Source of the DNA: Bacteriovoracales bacterium
Lineage (GTDB): Bacteria; Bdellovibrionota; Bacteriovoracia; Bacteriovoracales; Bacteriovoracaceae
NCBI GenBank assembly: GCA_030149295.1
Contig: JASBRV010000049.1
Location: 1 to 64,000 of the forward strand
Length of the DNA stretch: 64,000 bases
Direction: 5' to 3'
Both the position numbers and the translations under genes were made by a program. Each line of letters starts with the position of its first letter. Position 1 is the first letter of the stretch. The notes beneath the pieces are model-generated. The model searched no databases and was not told the DNA's origin. It saw only the letters and a program-made list of their open reading frames with translations. This document shows, piece by piece, positions 35,179-43,519 of this stretch.

Positions 35179-35544
35179 CTATTTTTTTTCAATTTGCTCT
35201 TTTATGAATTGAATAAGTTCATCATAATCAATGGGCTTATTGAGAACATGGTCTAATCCTAGCTCTTCTAATTTAGACACCTCGTAGTCTCCAGCATAGC
35301 CTGTAATTAAAACTGTTTTCGGTGGATCAGCAAGAGCTTTTAAGTTTTTTGCCAGTTCAAGACCATCCATCTTAGGCATTTTACCATCAGTAAAAAGGAG
35401 ATCGACCTTATTTTCTTTACAATAGTTTATGGCGTCTAGTCCATTTGAGAAGGTAAATATTTCCTGAGAAGGAAAAAAGTACTCTACCTCTGATTTATAT
35501 AATTCAAGTAGTGTGGGTTCATCATCACAAAAGGCAATTTTCAT
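35179..35544 (-). CDS. Single-domain response regulator
   Basis: 121 aa, a complete receiver with the acidic pair in AFCDDEP, phospho-acceptor Asp in [13 protein letters not shown], Thr in VLITGYA, and Lys in LNKPID. It has no output domain. It starts 3 nt after the stop of the ethylene-receptor-like kinase and is presumably its phosphorylation partner. All catalytic residues are intact, unlike the receiver at 16492-16890. Confidence 0.93.
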   Translation of the reverse strand: MKIAFCDDEPTLLELYKSEVEYFFPSQEIFTFSNGLDAINYCKENKVDLLFTDGKMPKMDGLELAKNLKALADPPKTVLITGYAGDYEVSKLEELGLDHVLNKPIDYDELIQFIKEQIEKK

Positions 35545-35547
35545 AAG

Positions 35548-37071
35548 TTATCCTCTCTTTGGAAGTGTTAATCTAAAACGGGTTCTATCATCTTGGGTCA
35601 AATCTATAGTGGCACCCATAGCATCTGCCAACCTTTTGCATAGGCTAAGGCCAAGACCAGTACCAACTCCGGTTGGTTTGGTAGTAAAAAATGGGTTGAA
35701 GATATTCTTTTCTACTTCCTCGCTCATTCCCTTGCCATTGTCATTGATCTCAAGGACAAAATTTTCGTCATCGATGTAAGTTTTGATTTCTATAATTTTT
35801 TCTTTCTGGTTGAGATCACTTAGTTCATCGATAGAGTTGTTGAGGAGGTTGATAACAATTTGAGAAAGAGCGACTTCATTGGAATAGATAGTAAAGTCTT
35901 CTTGATCTTTATAAGTTTTTTGGAATTGAATTTCCGCATCTAAGACTCTTTGTTGAGAGATATCACAAATGCCATCTAAAAACTCAATGATAGAAAAAGA
36001 GTGATACTCTTCAATATTGCCATGAGAGAGTCTCTTTAGGTTTTTCACAATTTTACTGACTCTTTTTACTGTATTGTCGATAAGATTAAGGGAATCGTCA
36101 CAATTAGAGGTATCCAATTGTCGTTTAAGCTTTCTTGAAGCTCCTAATATTATCTGAAGTGGAGTGTTGATTTCATGGGCTACCCCGCCTGCTAATTCCC
36201 CGAGAGCACTCAATCGAGAAGCTGATATGGCCTGTAATTTGAGTTCTTCACGTTCTGTTACATTGGAAGCAGTGAGAAGAACACTATCGTCTCTATGGTT
36301 TTTGGTATAGGTTCCTTTAAAGAGCCTATTATTTAATTGAATATCACTAGGATCAAAAACAAAGGTTTTTCCACTGGTATAAACTTCTTTTAAAAGCTCG
36401 AATCGACCTGAGTTCATCAATTGAGCCTGATCTGTTAGTACGCTTTCAGTGTTCACTTCATATTGAGATAATCCTAGTTCTTGTTCAACTTTGTCATTAA
36501 TACAGTGACAACTGAAATCAATAATTTCGCCTTCTTCATTTCTGATGGGTTTGTATTCAATTAAGGCATCATTGATGACTTCAATGATGGATTCAAGGTA
36601 ATTTTTTTGCGACTCTATTTCTCTTGTTTGTTCAGCGACCTTTTCCTCAAGTGTATGATTAAGTTCTTGAAGTTTCTTTAAACTTTCCCTGTATTGAGCA
36701 GGAGAGGGCAATAAAAGAATTCTCTTTAAGTTTTTTAAAATAACATATGCTGTGAGACAGGAGACGATCGCTGTGAAGATCTTTAGGATAACTTCAATAT
36801 GGTATTCAGCATGCCAATAATTATAAGCACTGATGAGATGAGTAAGGCCGCATAGTTGAATAAAGAGAACGAAGAGAATGAGAAGTTTGGTAAAACCAGG
36901 AGAGATGTCTGTGCGTTTCTTATAGAAAACATAGAGACCAAAGGGGATGGCGCTATAAGAAGCGAAGATGAGAAGATCACTTCCTACCATTGGCCAAAGT
37001 ATTTCCTCACGCCATAAAACACAATGCCCATGGGGCATAAACTCTGAGCTATCTAAACCAAATAAATTCAA
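35548..37071 (-). CDS. Ethylene-receptor-like sensor histidine kinase
   Basis: 507 aa from a TTG start with GAGG upstream. The N-terminal three TM helices (~28-118) match the ETR1-type ethylene-binding domain: HGHC motif, [13 protein letters not shown] with Asp32, and LCGLTHLI with Cys74 and His78, the copper-ligand pair (Cys65/His69 of ETR1). Then follow a coiled coil (~127-160), a PAS-like domain (~160-275), HisKA with His299 in [10 protein letters not shown], and an HATPase with [16 protein letters not shown] and [14 protein letters not shown]. It autophosphorylates and should pass phosphate to the adjacent receiver. Ethylene sensing is inferred; the family may bind other ligands. Confidence 0.88.
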   Translation of the reverse strand: MNLFGLDSSEFMPHGHCVLWREEILWPMVGSDLLIFASYSAIPFGLYVFYKKRTDISPGFTKLLILFVLFIQLCGLTHLISAYNYWHAEYHIEVILKIFTAIVSCLTAYVILKNLKRILLLPSPAQYRESLKKLQELNHTLEEKVAEQTREIESQKNYLESIIEVINDALIEYKPIRNEEGEIIDFSCHCINDKVEQELGLSQYEVNTESVLTDQAQLMNSGRFELLKEVYTSGKTFVFDPSDIQLNNRLFKGTYTKNHRDDSVLLTASNVTEREELKLQAISASRLSALGELAGGVAHEINTPLQIILGASRKLKRQLDTSNCDDSLNLIDNTVKRVSKIVKNLKRLSHGNIEEYHSFSIIEFLDGICDISQQRVLDAEIQFQKTYKDQEDFTIYSNEVALSQIVINLLNNSIDELSDLNQKEKIIEIKTYIDDENFVLEINDNGKGMSEEVEKNIFNPFFTTKPTGVGTGLGLSLCKRLADAMGATIDLTQDDRTRFRLTLPKRG

Positions 37072-37145
37072 AAAAACCTCTAATTTTATCTAAGAGGTTA
37101 TTATAGATTAAATAAAATTTGCATTAAATGTGGACAAAATTGCTC

Positions 37146-38309
37146 TTAATTTTTCTTAAGGATTTTACTTGAGTAGTTCCTAGGGGGAACCTTTTCCATG
37201 GCAAAGAGGGGAAGGATACTGGTGATAATAGTATAGATAAAAAGGCCTGATACTAAATCACTACTGAGGCCAAATCGGTTTTTTAAAATCGAGGCGATAA
37301 CCAGACCAAAGATGAGAGTAGGCATCATACTAATGCCCACTTTCCAGGGCTTCTCTACCTTTTCTTTAATAAAATTCTTTTGTGAGTAGTAAATTGCACT
37401 GTAGCGAATGGGGATAATAATGGCAGAGAATCCAAATCCAAGTAAAATTCCCTCCTTACTAAAAATATTACCTGAAAGGCTTAGTCCTGCTTTAAAAAAG
37501 TAAAAGGGAATAAAAATACCAAAGAAGACAGAGAGGTTGGTAAAAATGTCTACTCCCTCAACCTTGCCAGAGAAATGTTTAAAACGTCTAGCGATAATTC
37601 CCACTATAAAAGCTCCTACGAGATAGTAGGTGCCAATTTTTTTTGTGACCACACCACAGATGAGGGCCAGAAGAACCAGGAAGGCCACCTCTGACTTTGG
37701 GGCATAGGGGGCAACAAAACGCACAAAGCCTTTAAAAATGAGGGGTAGAGCAATTAATAAAACAATAAGAACGACTAAAGAAATTCCTAGTTGTTCAAAG
37801 TCGTCGGATTGAAGAGCGAAGAAGAGAACCATAACGGCGAGGATTTCTTCTGAAATGGATTTTGAGCTGATCCAATATCGCTGTCCTTCACTAATCTTAA
37901 AATCTTTTATCGATTCCAAGATAAATCCTGTACTAGGAGTTAAAAGACCTAGAGCGAGGATAAAACCAATTTGCCAGGAAAGATGAAAGAAATAGGAACA
38001 AAAGGCACCAATAAAAACGATGATAAGAAGATCAACACTAAGATGTTTCCGTAGCGATGGGCCATGCCTTTTGAGTTCTTCTATATCGACTTCCATACCC
38101 GCAAAGAGAAAGAGGGAGGTAATTCCGAGGCGAGATAGAAGCAGCAGTAGCTGGTCCTCCTGGAAGTCATTCCAAAAATAAGAAGAAAGAAAGCCTAAAA
38201 TAATACAGGTAATACCACTAGGAAGGCGAAATCTTCTCATTAACTTAGGGAGGAACAGTACTGCACTAAAGAGAATGAGGTAGGTTATTTCCTGATTAAA
38301 ATTGGGCAT
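37146..38309 (-). CDS. Cation:proton antiporter (CPA2 family)
   Basis: 387 aa with about 12 TM helices and the sodium/hydrogen exchanger fold: LRLPSGITCIILGFLSSYF-type first helices, LFLFAGMEVDIEELKRHG, and the membrane-embedded segment KKIGTYYLVGAFIVGIIARR. No C-terminal TrkA domains are present, so it is shorter than KefB/KefC. It probably exchanges Na+ or K+ for H+ at the inner membrane. It stands alone between the kinase gene and a small ORF. Confidence 0.85.
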   Translation of the reverse strand: MPNFNQEITYLILFSAVLFLPKLMRRFRLPSGITCIILGFLSSYFWNDFQEDQLLLLLSRLGITSLFLFAGMEVDIEELKRHGPSLRKHLSVDLLIIVFIGAFCSYFFHLSWQIGFILALGLLTPSTGFILESIKDFKISEGQRYWISSKSISEEILAVMVLFFALQSDDFEQLGISLVVLIVLLIALPLIFKGFVRFVAPYAPKSEVAFLVLLALICGVVTKKIGTYYLVGAFIVGIIARRFKHFSGKVEGVDIFTNLSVFFGIFIPFYFFKAGLSLSGNIFSKEGILLGFGFSAIIIPIRYSAIYYSQKNFIKEKVEKPWKVGISMMPTLIFGLVIASILKNRFGLSSDLVSGLFIYTIITSILPLFAMEKVPPRNYSSKILKKN

Positions 38310-38365
38310 ATTTCATTGTAACCAGAAAATAAGAGTATAAGTCTAACTATTTGTTAACTCTAGTT

Positions 38366-38530
38366 TTATGAAGCAAGCCCTTTTAAAAACTGATGGATAA
38401 ACTCAGTTTCACTTGCGTCATCATCTTTTTCCAGTAAAGGTATTTCCTCATTTTCTTCTTCTAGGTAAAAGGCTTCATGAAGAAGTCGAGTAAGCAGTCC
38501 TTTGAAGGGTTTTAGTTCTGTGTCATTCAT
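38366..38530 (-). CDS. 54-aa acidic small protein
   Basis: An ATG at 38530 is preceded by AAGGAG at 7 nt spacing and opens a 54-codon frame ending at TAA 38366-38368. The protein is acidic, without TM or Cys: MNDTELKPFKGLLTRLLHEA, then EEE/DDD runs and a hydrophobic C-terminus (FIHQFLKGLAS). It occupies an otherwise empty 315-nt gap between the antiporter and DUF501 genes. Function unknown; coding status rests on the ribosome binding site and plausible composition. Confidence 0.6.
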   Translation of the reverse strand: MNDTELKPFKGLLTRLLHEAFYLEEENEEIPLLEKDDDASETEFIHQFLKGLAS

Positions 38531-38624
38531 GTGTGCTCCTTGGGATTGGTGTCTGTTAATACCATATTAACTTACGTATAACTTGCGCACAATCCGCACT
38601 GAATCACAGGAGTTTTGCTCAGAC

Positions 38625-39164
38625 TTAATAGAACCTATTAAAGTTAAATTTCTCATCAAGTACCTGTCCCACTCGGTTTTCTCGCGCCAAATGGTGGGCA
38701 TAGTGGAGATGAAAGCACTTTATGTGGTCAAAATCTGCAATACCACCGATACCTGATTCCTGAAGGATAGAGGCCATTGGGCTCGGGATCAATTCCCAGT
38801 CTCCGCCAGTCTTTAAGAAGAGCTCTTGTCTTTCTTTGGCATAGGCCAGGTGGTCTTTCTTTAATTGGGCGAGATCATCACTGTCTGGGGTGAAGACTTC
38901 CTTTTCCAGTTTTTCAATCCAACCATCTTTTTCAATATGAGAAATCTCCTTTTTTAGAATCGGGCAAGTTAACCAAAAGAGGGTGGGAAAGGGGGCTTCA
39001 TTCACATAAGGGAGGACTTGGATGACCATTGGGTGCTTTTTAGTTGGGTGATACTTTTCAACTTTATAAAGACCACGAGGAGACCTTCCTAAAAGTTCTG
39101 CTACCATGTTGTAGTCTTCTTCATTATAAAGTTTTTTCTCTACTTTAAGTTCTAATTTTGCCAT
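38625..39164 (-). CDS. DUF501 protein
   Basis: 179 aa with the DUF501 signature positions: LGRSPRGLYKVEKYH near the N-terminus, PFPTLFWLTCPIL, the GIGG motif, then IKCFHLHYAHHLA and NRVGQVLD near the C-terminus. The conserved His and Cys suggest metal binding, but the family has no established function. It follows a DUF523 gene after 3 nt and is probably co-transcribed with it. Confidence 0.85.
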   Translation of the reverse strand: MAKLELKVEKKLYNEEDYNMVAELLGRSPRGLYKVEKYHPTKKHPMVIQVLPYVNEAPFPTLFWLTCPILKKEISHIEKDGWIEKLEKEVFTPDSDDLAQLKKDHLAYAKERQELFLKTGGDWELIPSPMASILQESGIGGIADFDHIKCFHLHYAHHLARENRVGQVLDEKFNFNRFY

Positions 39165-39167
39165 TTT

Positions 39168-39575
39168 CTAATCTCTTTCCTCTACAGTGATATCGGCGTT
39201 CCTCAATATTTCTGTGAACATTCCATCACCTTCTTTTAGGGAGCCATTGAAACTTCCATCGTAAATCCTCCCTACACCACACATGGGAGAACAGCTTTTT
39301 AAAATAGCGTGATTGGCCCCAGCGGATTGGGCCTTTTCGAGGGCTAAATGAGCTCCTTTAAAAAATTGAGCAGTGACATCATCTCCTCCAATGGTAAAAA
39401 CCTTATCCCCAATTCGTTCACTTGGAGGTCGTGGTGTACCTAATCCCCCTAACTCCTCGGGACAAAGAGCAATAGCTTCACCCTTTTCCACCATTTCTAT
39501 AAGGTCGAGACGTGGTTTTGCTTTGGCGTCGTAGCGACAAGGAATTCCAGCGAGACATGCACTTACAATTTTCAT
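39168..39575 (-). CDS. DUF523 (YbbK-like) protein
   Basis: 135 aa from ATG 39575 (MKIVSACLAGIPCRYDAKAK); an ATG four codons upstream is also in frame. Family hallmarks are the N-terminal SACLxGxxCRYD, CPEELGGLGTPRPPSE, and LKSCSPMCGVGRIYDG, with conserved Cys suggesting an Fe-S or redox role. The biochemical function is not established. It lies between a BASS-type transporter and DUF501. Confidence 0.88.
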   Translation of the reverse strand: MKIVSACLAGIPCRYDAKAKPRLDLIEMVEKGEAIALCPEELGGLGTPRPPSERIGDKVFTIGGDDVTAQFFKGAHLALEKAQSAGANHAILKSCSPMCGVGRIYDGSFNGSLKEGDGMFTEILRNADITVEERD

Positions 39576-39608
39576 GTGTAGTGTCATAACATGAAAAAGA
39601 GGTCGGGG

Positions 39609-40484
39609 CTAGGAGGTGTTTTTATTAAGAAAGCGTAAAAGAAGTAAGTAAAGACCGCCAGTTGCGAACATCAGGAGGGAGTAGACTCCACCGGGAAGCA
39701 TCATCGTCTCATTTTTTAAAAAGGTCGCAGCAATCATAATGGCCAGGGTTCCATTTTGAAGGCCACATTCGAGGGTGATCGCAATCCTTTGCCTTTCGGC
39801 CAGGCCCGTTACCTTGGCCACAAACCAGGCAAAGCCCATTGTGGCAATATTGAGAGCGAGAGTGACTAGTCCTACCGAAGCAAAGTTTTCAACTAGAAGG
39901 TCCCATTTTTTAAAGACGGCAACCCCTACGATAAGACCAAAGAAGAAGGTCGCCATTTTGCGAGCGAGTGGTTCAAAATTGTCAGCGAAAGATTCTTTCT
40001 TGGCCTTGATAAACATTCCTATGGCCACGGGAACTGTTGTGATAAAAAAGATGCCCAAAATGGTGCTTAATATGGGAAGGGGTGAATTATGATCATCTCC
40101 CATAAAGCTGTAGTAGCCAAAGTTAATAATGATAGGGATGGTAACAACACTGAGGACACTGATAACTGCCGTAAGGGATATGGAAAGGGCCGTGTCTCCT
40201 TTTCCAAGATGTGTCATGAGGTTCGAGGTCACTCCCCCTGGGCAAGCCGCTAAAATGATCATACCGACGGCAAGAGCGGGATCAACACCTCCACCTGACA
40301 CCCAAGCTTTGGTTATGAGAAAGGCTAGAATAGGAAGGCTAAAAATTTGTAAAAAGGCACCGATCAGAAATGCCTTAGGAAGAGAGAGGACTCTTTTAAA
40401 GTCATCTATGACTAGGCTTAGACCCATAGAAAACATGATAAAAGCTAAAATCAGGGGAAGAATGACTTGAGTGACGATATCCAT
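39609..40484 (-). CDS. Bile-acid:sodium symporter (BASS) family transporter
   Basis: 291 aa with about nine or ten TM helices. Family motifs are MFSMGLSLVIDDFKRVL near the N-terminus, the crossover segment ACPGGVTSNLMTHLGKGD, and LECGLQNGTLAIMIA. Relatives carry organic anions (bile acids, pyruvate, pantoate) with Na+; the substrate here cannot be deduced. Confidence 0.88.
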   Translation of the reverse strand: MDIVTQVILPLILAFIMFSMGLSLVIDDFKRVLSLPKAFLIGAFLQIFSLPILAFLITKAWVSGGGVDPALAVGMIILAACPGGVTSNLMTHLGKGDTALSISLTAVISVLSVVTIPIIINFGYYSFMGDDHNSPLPILSTILGIFFITTVPVAIGMFIKAKKESFADNFEPLARKMATFFFGLIVGVAVFKKWDLLVENFASVGLVTLALNIATMGFAWFVAKVTGLAERQRIAITLECGLQNGTLAIMIAATFLKNETMMLPGGVYSLLMFATGGLYLLLLRFLNKNTS

Positions 40485-40552
40485 ATACCTATTGTTTATG
40501 GAAATGCTTTAAAACGCAATTATTAGTGGTATAATGTGAGAAAGGTGAAATT

Positions 40553-40666
40553 ATGAAAATTGTAAATCTTTGCTTAAAATTTGTTGCTTTCATTTTGGTC
40601 GGTCTTGGGATCGTTCTCCCTCTATCTCTGGGTATCCTTGTTCCTTATGGGCTTATTGTCGGCTAA
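40553..40666 (+). CDS. 37-aa hydrophobic small membrane protein (candidate)
   Basis: ATG 40553 with AAAGGTG upstream encodes a single-TM peptide (MKIVNLCLKFVAFILVGLGI...PYGLIVG), stopping at TAA 40664-40666. Its end overlaps the start of the exported 99-aa gene by 20 nt, suggesting translational coupling or a leader peptide. The hydrophobicity could be chance in an AT-rich region, but it has the better ribosome binding site of the two. Confidence 0.45.
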   Translation: MKIVNLCLKFVAFILVGLGIVLPLSLGILVPYGLIVG

Positions 40667-40946
40667 CACGCTTTTTCTCCTCTTAAGTTTAAATTCCTTC
40701 GCTTCAGTACCTGAGTGCAAGAATATTGATTTCTCTTATGGACCCAAAGGAGATCACCTCCATTTGGAATGTTCCGGTCAAAAGCCTCGTATGGTTCATT
40801 TTGAAAAAGAAAAGAAAGTCCTTAGGGATGATTTAGGTCCCCTTTCACAAGAGATTCAAATGGCTTACCAAAAATGGAGCAAAGAAAAAGAGGAAATGAT
40901 GAAGGGACTTCGAGAGCAAAAAGATGTCTTTAAATGCTCTCATTAA
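40647..40946 (+). CDS. Small exported protein, unknown
   Basis: 99 aa from ATG 40647, where a clean signal peptide begins (MGLLSANTLFLLLSLNSFAS); the longer TTG-started frame from 40581 is less likely. The mature part is short and charged, with three Cys (PECKN, LECSG, FKCSH). Its 3' end overlaps the opposing glyoxalase-like gene by 17 nt. No family recognised. Confidence 0.6.
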   Translation: MGLLSANTLFLLLSLNSFASVPECKNIDFSYGPKGDHLHLECSGQKPRMVHFEKEKKVLRDDLGPLSQEIQMAYQKWSKEKEEMMKGLREQKDVFKCSH

Positions 40947-41625
40947 CAAACTCTATTGTGGTTTCTCCCACTTTAAAGGAAGAGGGCACTGACCTTAACT
41001 TCGACTTTAAAATGATTTTTTCGACAAAGGCATTTCCCGTAGACATTAAACCAGAGAAATCAAGCCGACTTTGAGTGGCTTTTGACTTGTTGATAATCTT
41101 CGCCCACTTTTGGGGATCTCCTTGGGGGCGAAGAGTGACTTTTGCTATACCAAAGGTTTCATTGGGATGATGAAAGAGCTCATCAATAAATTGAGGGGCT
41201 TTTTTCCACTTCAAAAATGAGAGGGGAGCATAGGGGCTTTCTGTTTTAAAACTAAGCCAAGAGTATTGAGCATGCTCTTCAAGTCTTACGCTAGGGATGT
41301 CTTGCTGTTGATTTAAAGATTTTTCAAGCTTTTTAGGTGAGTTCGTATGCATAATGATCTGATAGCCACCTCCACCATTCTTTATGACATCTTTTACGTA
41401 TTGGGTGAGTTTTCCCTTTTTTTTATCTTTATCCTTTTTAGGGCTTACTAGCTGCAAAGAAGTGCCATCTCTAAGGAGGACACTTTGAGTGGTGAGTCCT
41501 TCCTGCAGTCCTGATTTATAGTGATGGGGTTTCTTTAGTGTAAATCCCTTTTGAGAAAAAAGTTTTGCGGCTTCGTTAATGTCTGAAACCGCAATAGCAA
41601 TATAGAGGAGAGTTGTCTTTAGCAC
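40930..41625 (-). CDS. Glyoxalase-like (VOC) domain protein
   Basis: 231 aa from a GTG at 41625 that overlaps the thiolase stop (GTGCTAA), giving LLYIAIAVSDINEAAKLFSQ, a typical first VOC strand and helix. Later segments such as GGGGYQIIMHTNSPKKLEKS and the C-terminal hydrophobic strand fit a glyoxalase-like domain. The metal-binding residues are not obvious. It is the last gene of the paaH-paaJ operon, so a role with CoA or aldehyde intermediates is possible, but this is inference. Confidence 0.65.
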   Translation of the reverse strand: MLKTTLLYIAIAVSDINEAAKLFSQKGFTLKKPHHYKSGLQEGLTTQSVLLRDGTSLQLVSPKKDKDKKKGKLTQYVKDVIKNGGGGYQIIMHTNSPKKLEKSLNQQQDIPSVRLEEHAQYSWLSFKTESPYAPLSFLKWKKAPQFIDELFHHPNETFGIAKVTLRPQGDPQKWAKIINKSKATQSRLDFSGLMSTGNAFVEKIILKSKLRSVPSSFKVGETTIEFVNESI

Positions 41626-42815
41626 TTTTCCAAAGAAAGAGCGACACCCTGGCCAACCCCAATACACATAGTCGCAAGTCCCTTCTTCATGGAGCTATTC
41701 TTTTTCATGACACCAAGAAGTGTAGTAAGAATTCTCGCCCCTGAACATCCGAGGGGATGTCCGATGGCAATGGCACCACCATGAAGGTTTACCTTTTTAG
41801 GATCCAATTCTAGATCTTTTATACAGGCAAGTGCCTGAACGGCAAAGGCTTCATTGAGTTCAACAGCATCAAAGTCACTGACTTTATGATTGAATTTCTC
41901 ACAAAGCTTTTTGGTGGCAGCAATAGGGCCTAGCCCCATAACATCAGGGTGAACTCCGGCTACGCCAAGTCCTGTGATACGAGCGATGGGGGTGAGGTTA
42001 TGGCGTTTTAAAAAGTCCTCGGAAACCACGGCAACCATCGCCGCACCATCATTCATACTCGAACTATTTCCGGCGGTAACGGTCCCCCCTTCACGAAAGA
42101 CAGGGCGAAGTTTGGAGAGCTTTTCAAGATTAGTGTCTGCCCTTGGGCCTTCGTCTTTTTCCACGCTGTATTCCTTTTTTCGAAGTTTCACGTGTATGGG
42201 AAGGATTTCTTCGTCAAAGGCTCCAGATTCTTGGGCAGCGATAGCTTTTTGATGGGAAGATAGGGCAAATTGGTCTTGCTCCTCTCTGCTAATATCATAG
42301 CGCTCTCTTACATTTTCAGCGGTTTCTCCCATACCATAAAGAGGAAACATTTCTTTCATTTTTGGATTGGGAAAGCGCCAACCAAAAGTGGTGTCATACA
42401 TTTGGGAATCACGGCCATAGGGTGTTGATCCTTTAGAAATGACCAGAGGCCCTCGAGTCATACTTTCTGCTCCACCGACTAAAATACAATCGGCCATTCC
42501 TGTAGAGATTCTTCCACAAGCACCTATTACGGCATCAAGGGAGCTACCACATAAACGATTCAGTGTGGTCCCTGGAACACTGTAGGGAAGGCCGGCCAAA
42601 AGGAGGCTCATGCGGGCGAGATTTCTATTGTCCTCACCAGCTTGATTGGCGCAACCAACAAGAACGTCATCTATTTCTACGGGGTCAAATTTGACTTCTT
42701 CTTTATAGTTTTTAAAGAGCTCGGCCATGAGATCATCGACTCTCACGGGAGAGAGCAATCCTCCAATTTTACCAATGGGAGTTCTTTTAGCATGAACAAT
42801 AAAACAATCTTTCAT
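41619..42815 (-). CDS. paaJ: 3-oxoadipyl-CoA / acyl-CoA thiolase
   Basis: 398 aa thiolase with nucleophile Cys89 (NRLCGSSLDAV), NEAFAVQAL, GHPLGCSGARI and the C-terminal catalytic Cys in CIGVGQGVALSLE. The segments CANQAGEDNRNLARM and YDTTFGWRFPNP closely follow the PaaJ/PcaF subfamily, which cleaves 3-oxoadipyl-CoA to succinyl-CoA and acetyl-CoA. It is in one operon with the split PaaH genes upstream. The ribosome binding site is AAAGGAAT. A general fatty-acid thiolase is the alternative. Confidence 0.88.
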   Translation of the reverse strand: MKDCFIVHAKRTPIGKIGGLLSPVRVDDLMAELFKNYKEEVKFDPVEIDDVLVGCANQAGEDNRNLARMSLLLAGLPYSVPGTTLNRLCGSSLDAVIGACGRISTGMADCILVGGAESMTRGPLVISKGSTPYGRDSQMYDTTFGWRFPNPKMKEMFPLYGMGETAENVRERYDISREEQDQFALSSHQKAIAAQESGAFDEEILPIHVKLRKKEYSVEKDEGPRADTNLEKLSKLRPVFREGGTVTAGNSSSMNDGAAMVAVVSEDFLKRHNLTPIARITGLGVAGVHPDVMGLGPIAATKKLCEKFNHKVSDFDAVELNEAFAVQALACIKDLELDPKKVNLHGGAIAIGHPLGCSGARILTTLLGVMKKNSSMKKGLATMCIGVGQGVALSLEKC

Positions 42816-42832
42816 AGGTATTCCTTTGTGCC

Positions 42833-43519
42833 TTAAGATTCGGCCTTTAGCAGCGCCTTCTTTCTAAGCAAAACACTGGGACGATAGCGCATTTGCTTAG
42901 TTTTATCATAGAGATCATCAAGTAAATCGACGATATGGCTAGGTCCAATTTTTTCACTCCAATCAAGCAGACCAAGTGGATAATTCACACCATACCTCAT
43001 GGCGGTGTCAAGATCATTTGGACTGGCCAGTTCATCCTCGAGTGCCAGATAGGCCTCATTAATCAAAAGAGAAATTGTTCTCGGATAGGTAAAACCATGG
43101 CCTGGGTTAGTCACAAAATGAGGCTCTAGCGAAGTTGATTTTAAAATTTGACGTATGTGATTAGTAATTTCTTCATCTAGGGCATAGGCCTCAATTTTAT
43201 CTTTGGGGGACCAAAATGCCCCCGCAATAGCTCCCTTAATTTGAGGAAACTTTTCAATGAAATATTCGCCCCAAGTGCTACTAAAATCACTGATAATAGG
43301 GGCCTTGTATTGGAGACAAAGAGTTTTGAGTAGTCTTTCCTTTTTTTCATGCTTTAAAATCGTAAAATCGAAAACCGCATGAGGTTTGGCATAGCGAAAG
43401 TCTTTGGCGTCCATAGGATCAAATTTCTTAAGATCATAAAAGGGATGTGGCCCCTCTTTAAAAAGATCATAGAAAGGATGGTCTGGAGTAGAAAGGACAA
43501 TGTACTCACTCGTAGTCAT
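42833..43519 (-). CDS. C-terminal half of a PaaH-type 3-hydroxyacyl-CoA dehydrogenase
   Basis: 228 aa from ATG 43519, which has AAAGGAGG at 5 nt spacing; the longer frame from 43546 starts inside the upstream gene. It corresponds to the second half of full-length (~475-510 aa) PaaH: a degenerate Rossmann-like part, then a 3HCDH C-terminal domain with GHGFTYPRTISLLINEAYLA and RYGVNYPLGLLDW. It overlaps the dehydrogenase gene by 14 nt in another frame. Both halves have their own start, so a stable split or coupled pair is more likely than a sequencing frameshift. Confidence 0.8.
   Translation of the reverse strand: MTTSEYIVLSTPDHPFYDLFKEGPHPFYDLKKFDPMDAKDFRYAKPHAVFDFTILKHEKKERLLKTLCLQYKAPIISDFSSTWGEYFIEKFPQIKGAIAGAFWSPKDKIEAYALDEEITNHIRQILKSTSLEPHFVTNPGHGFTYPRTISLLINEAYLALEDELASPNDLDTAMRYGVNYPLGLLDWSEKIGPSHIVDLLDDLYDKTKQMRYRPSVLLRKKALLKAES

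Noticed and set aside
35179-35544. Receiver considered as another degenerate domain
   Set aside because: All receiver residues (DD, Asp, Thr, Lys) are present.
40129-40470. Plus-strand 113-aa ORF opposite the BASS transporter
   Set aside because: Antisense shadow; Arg/Pro/Met-rich composition and no ribosome binding site, whereas the minus strand encodes a clear transporter.
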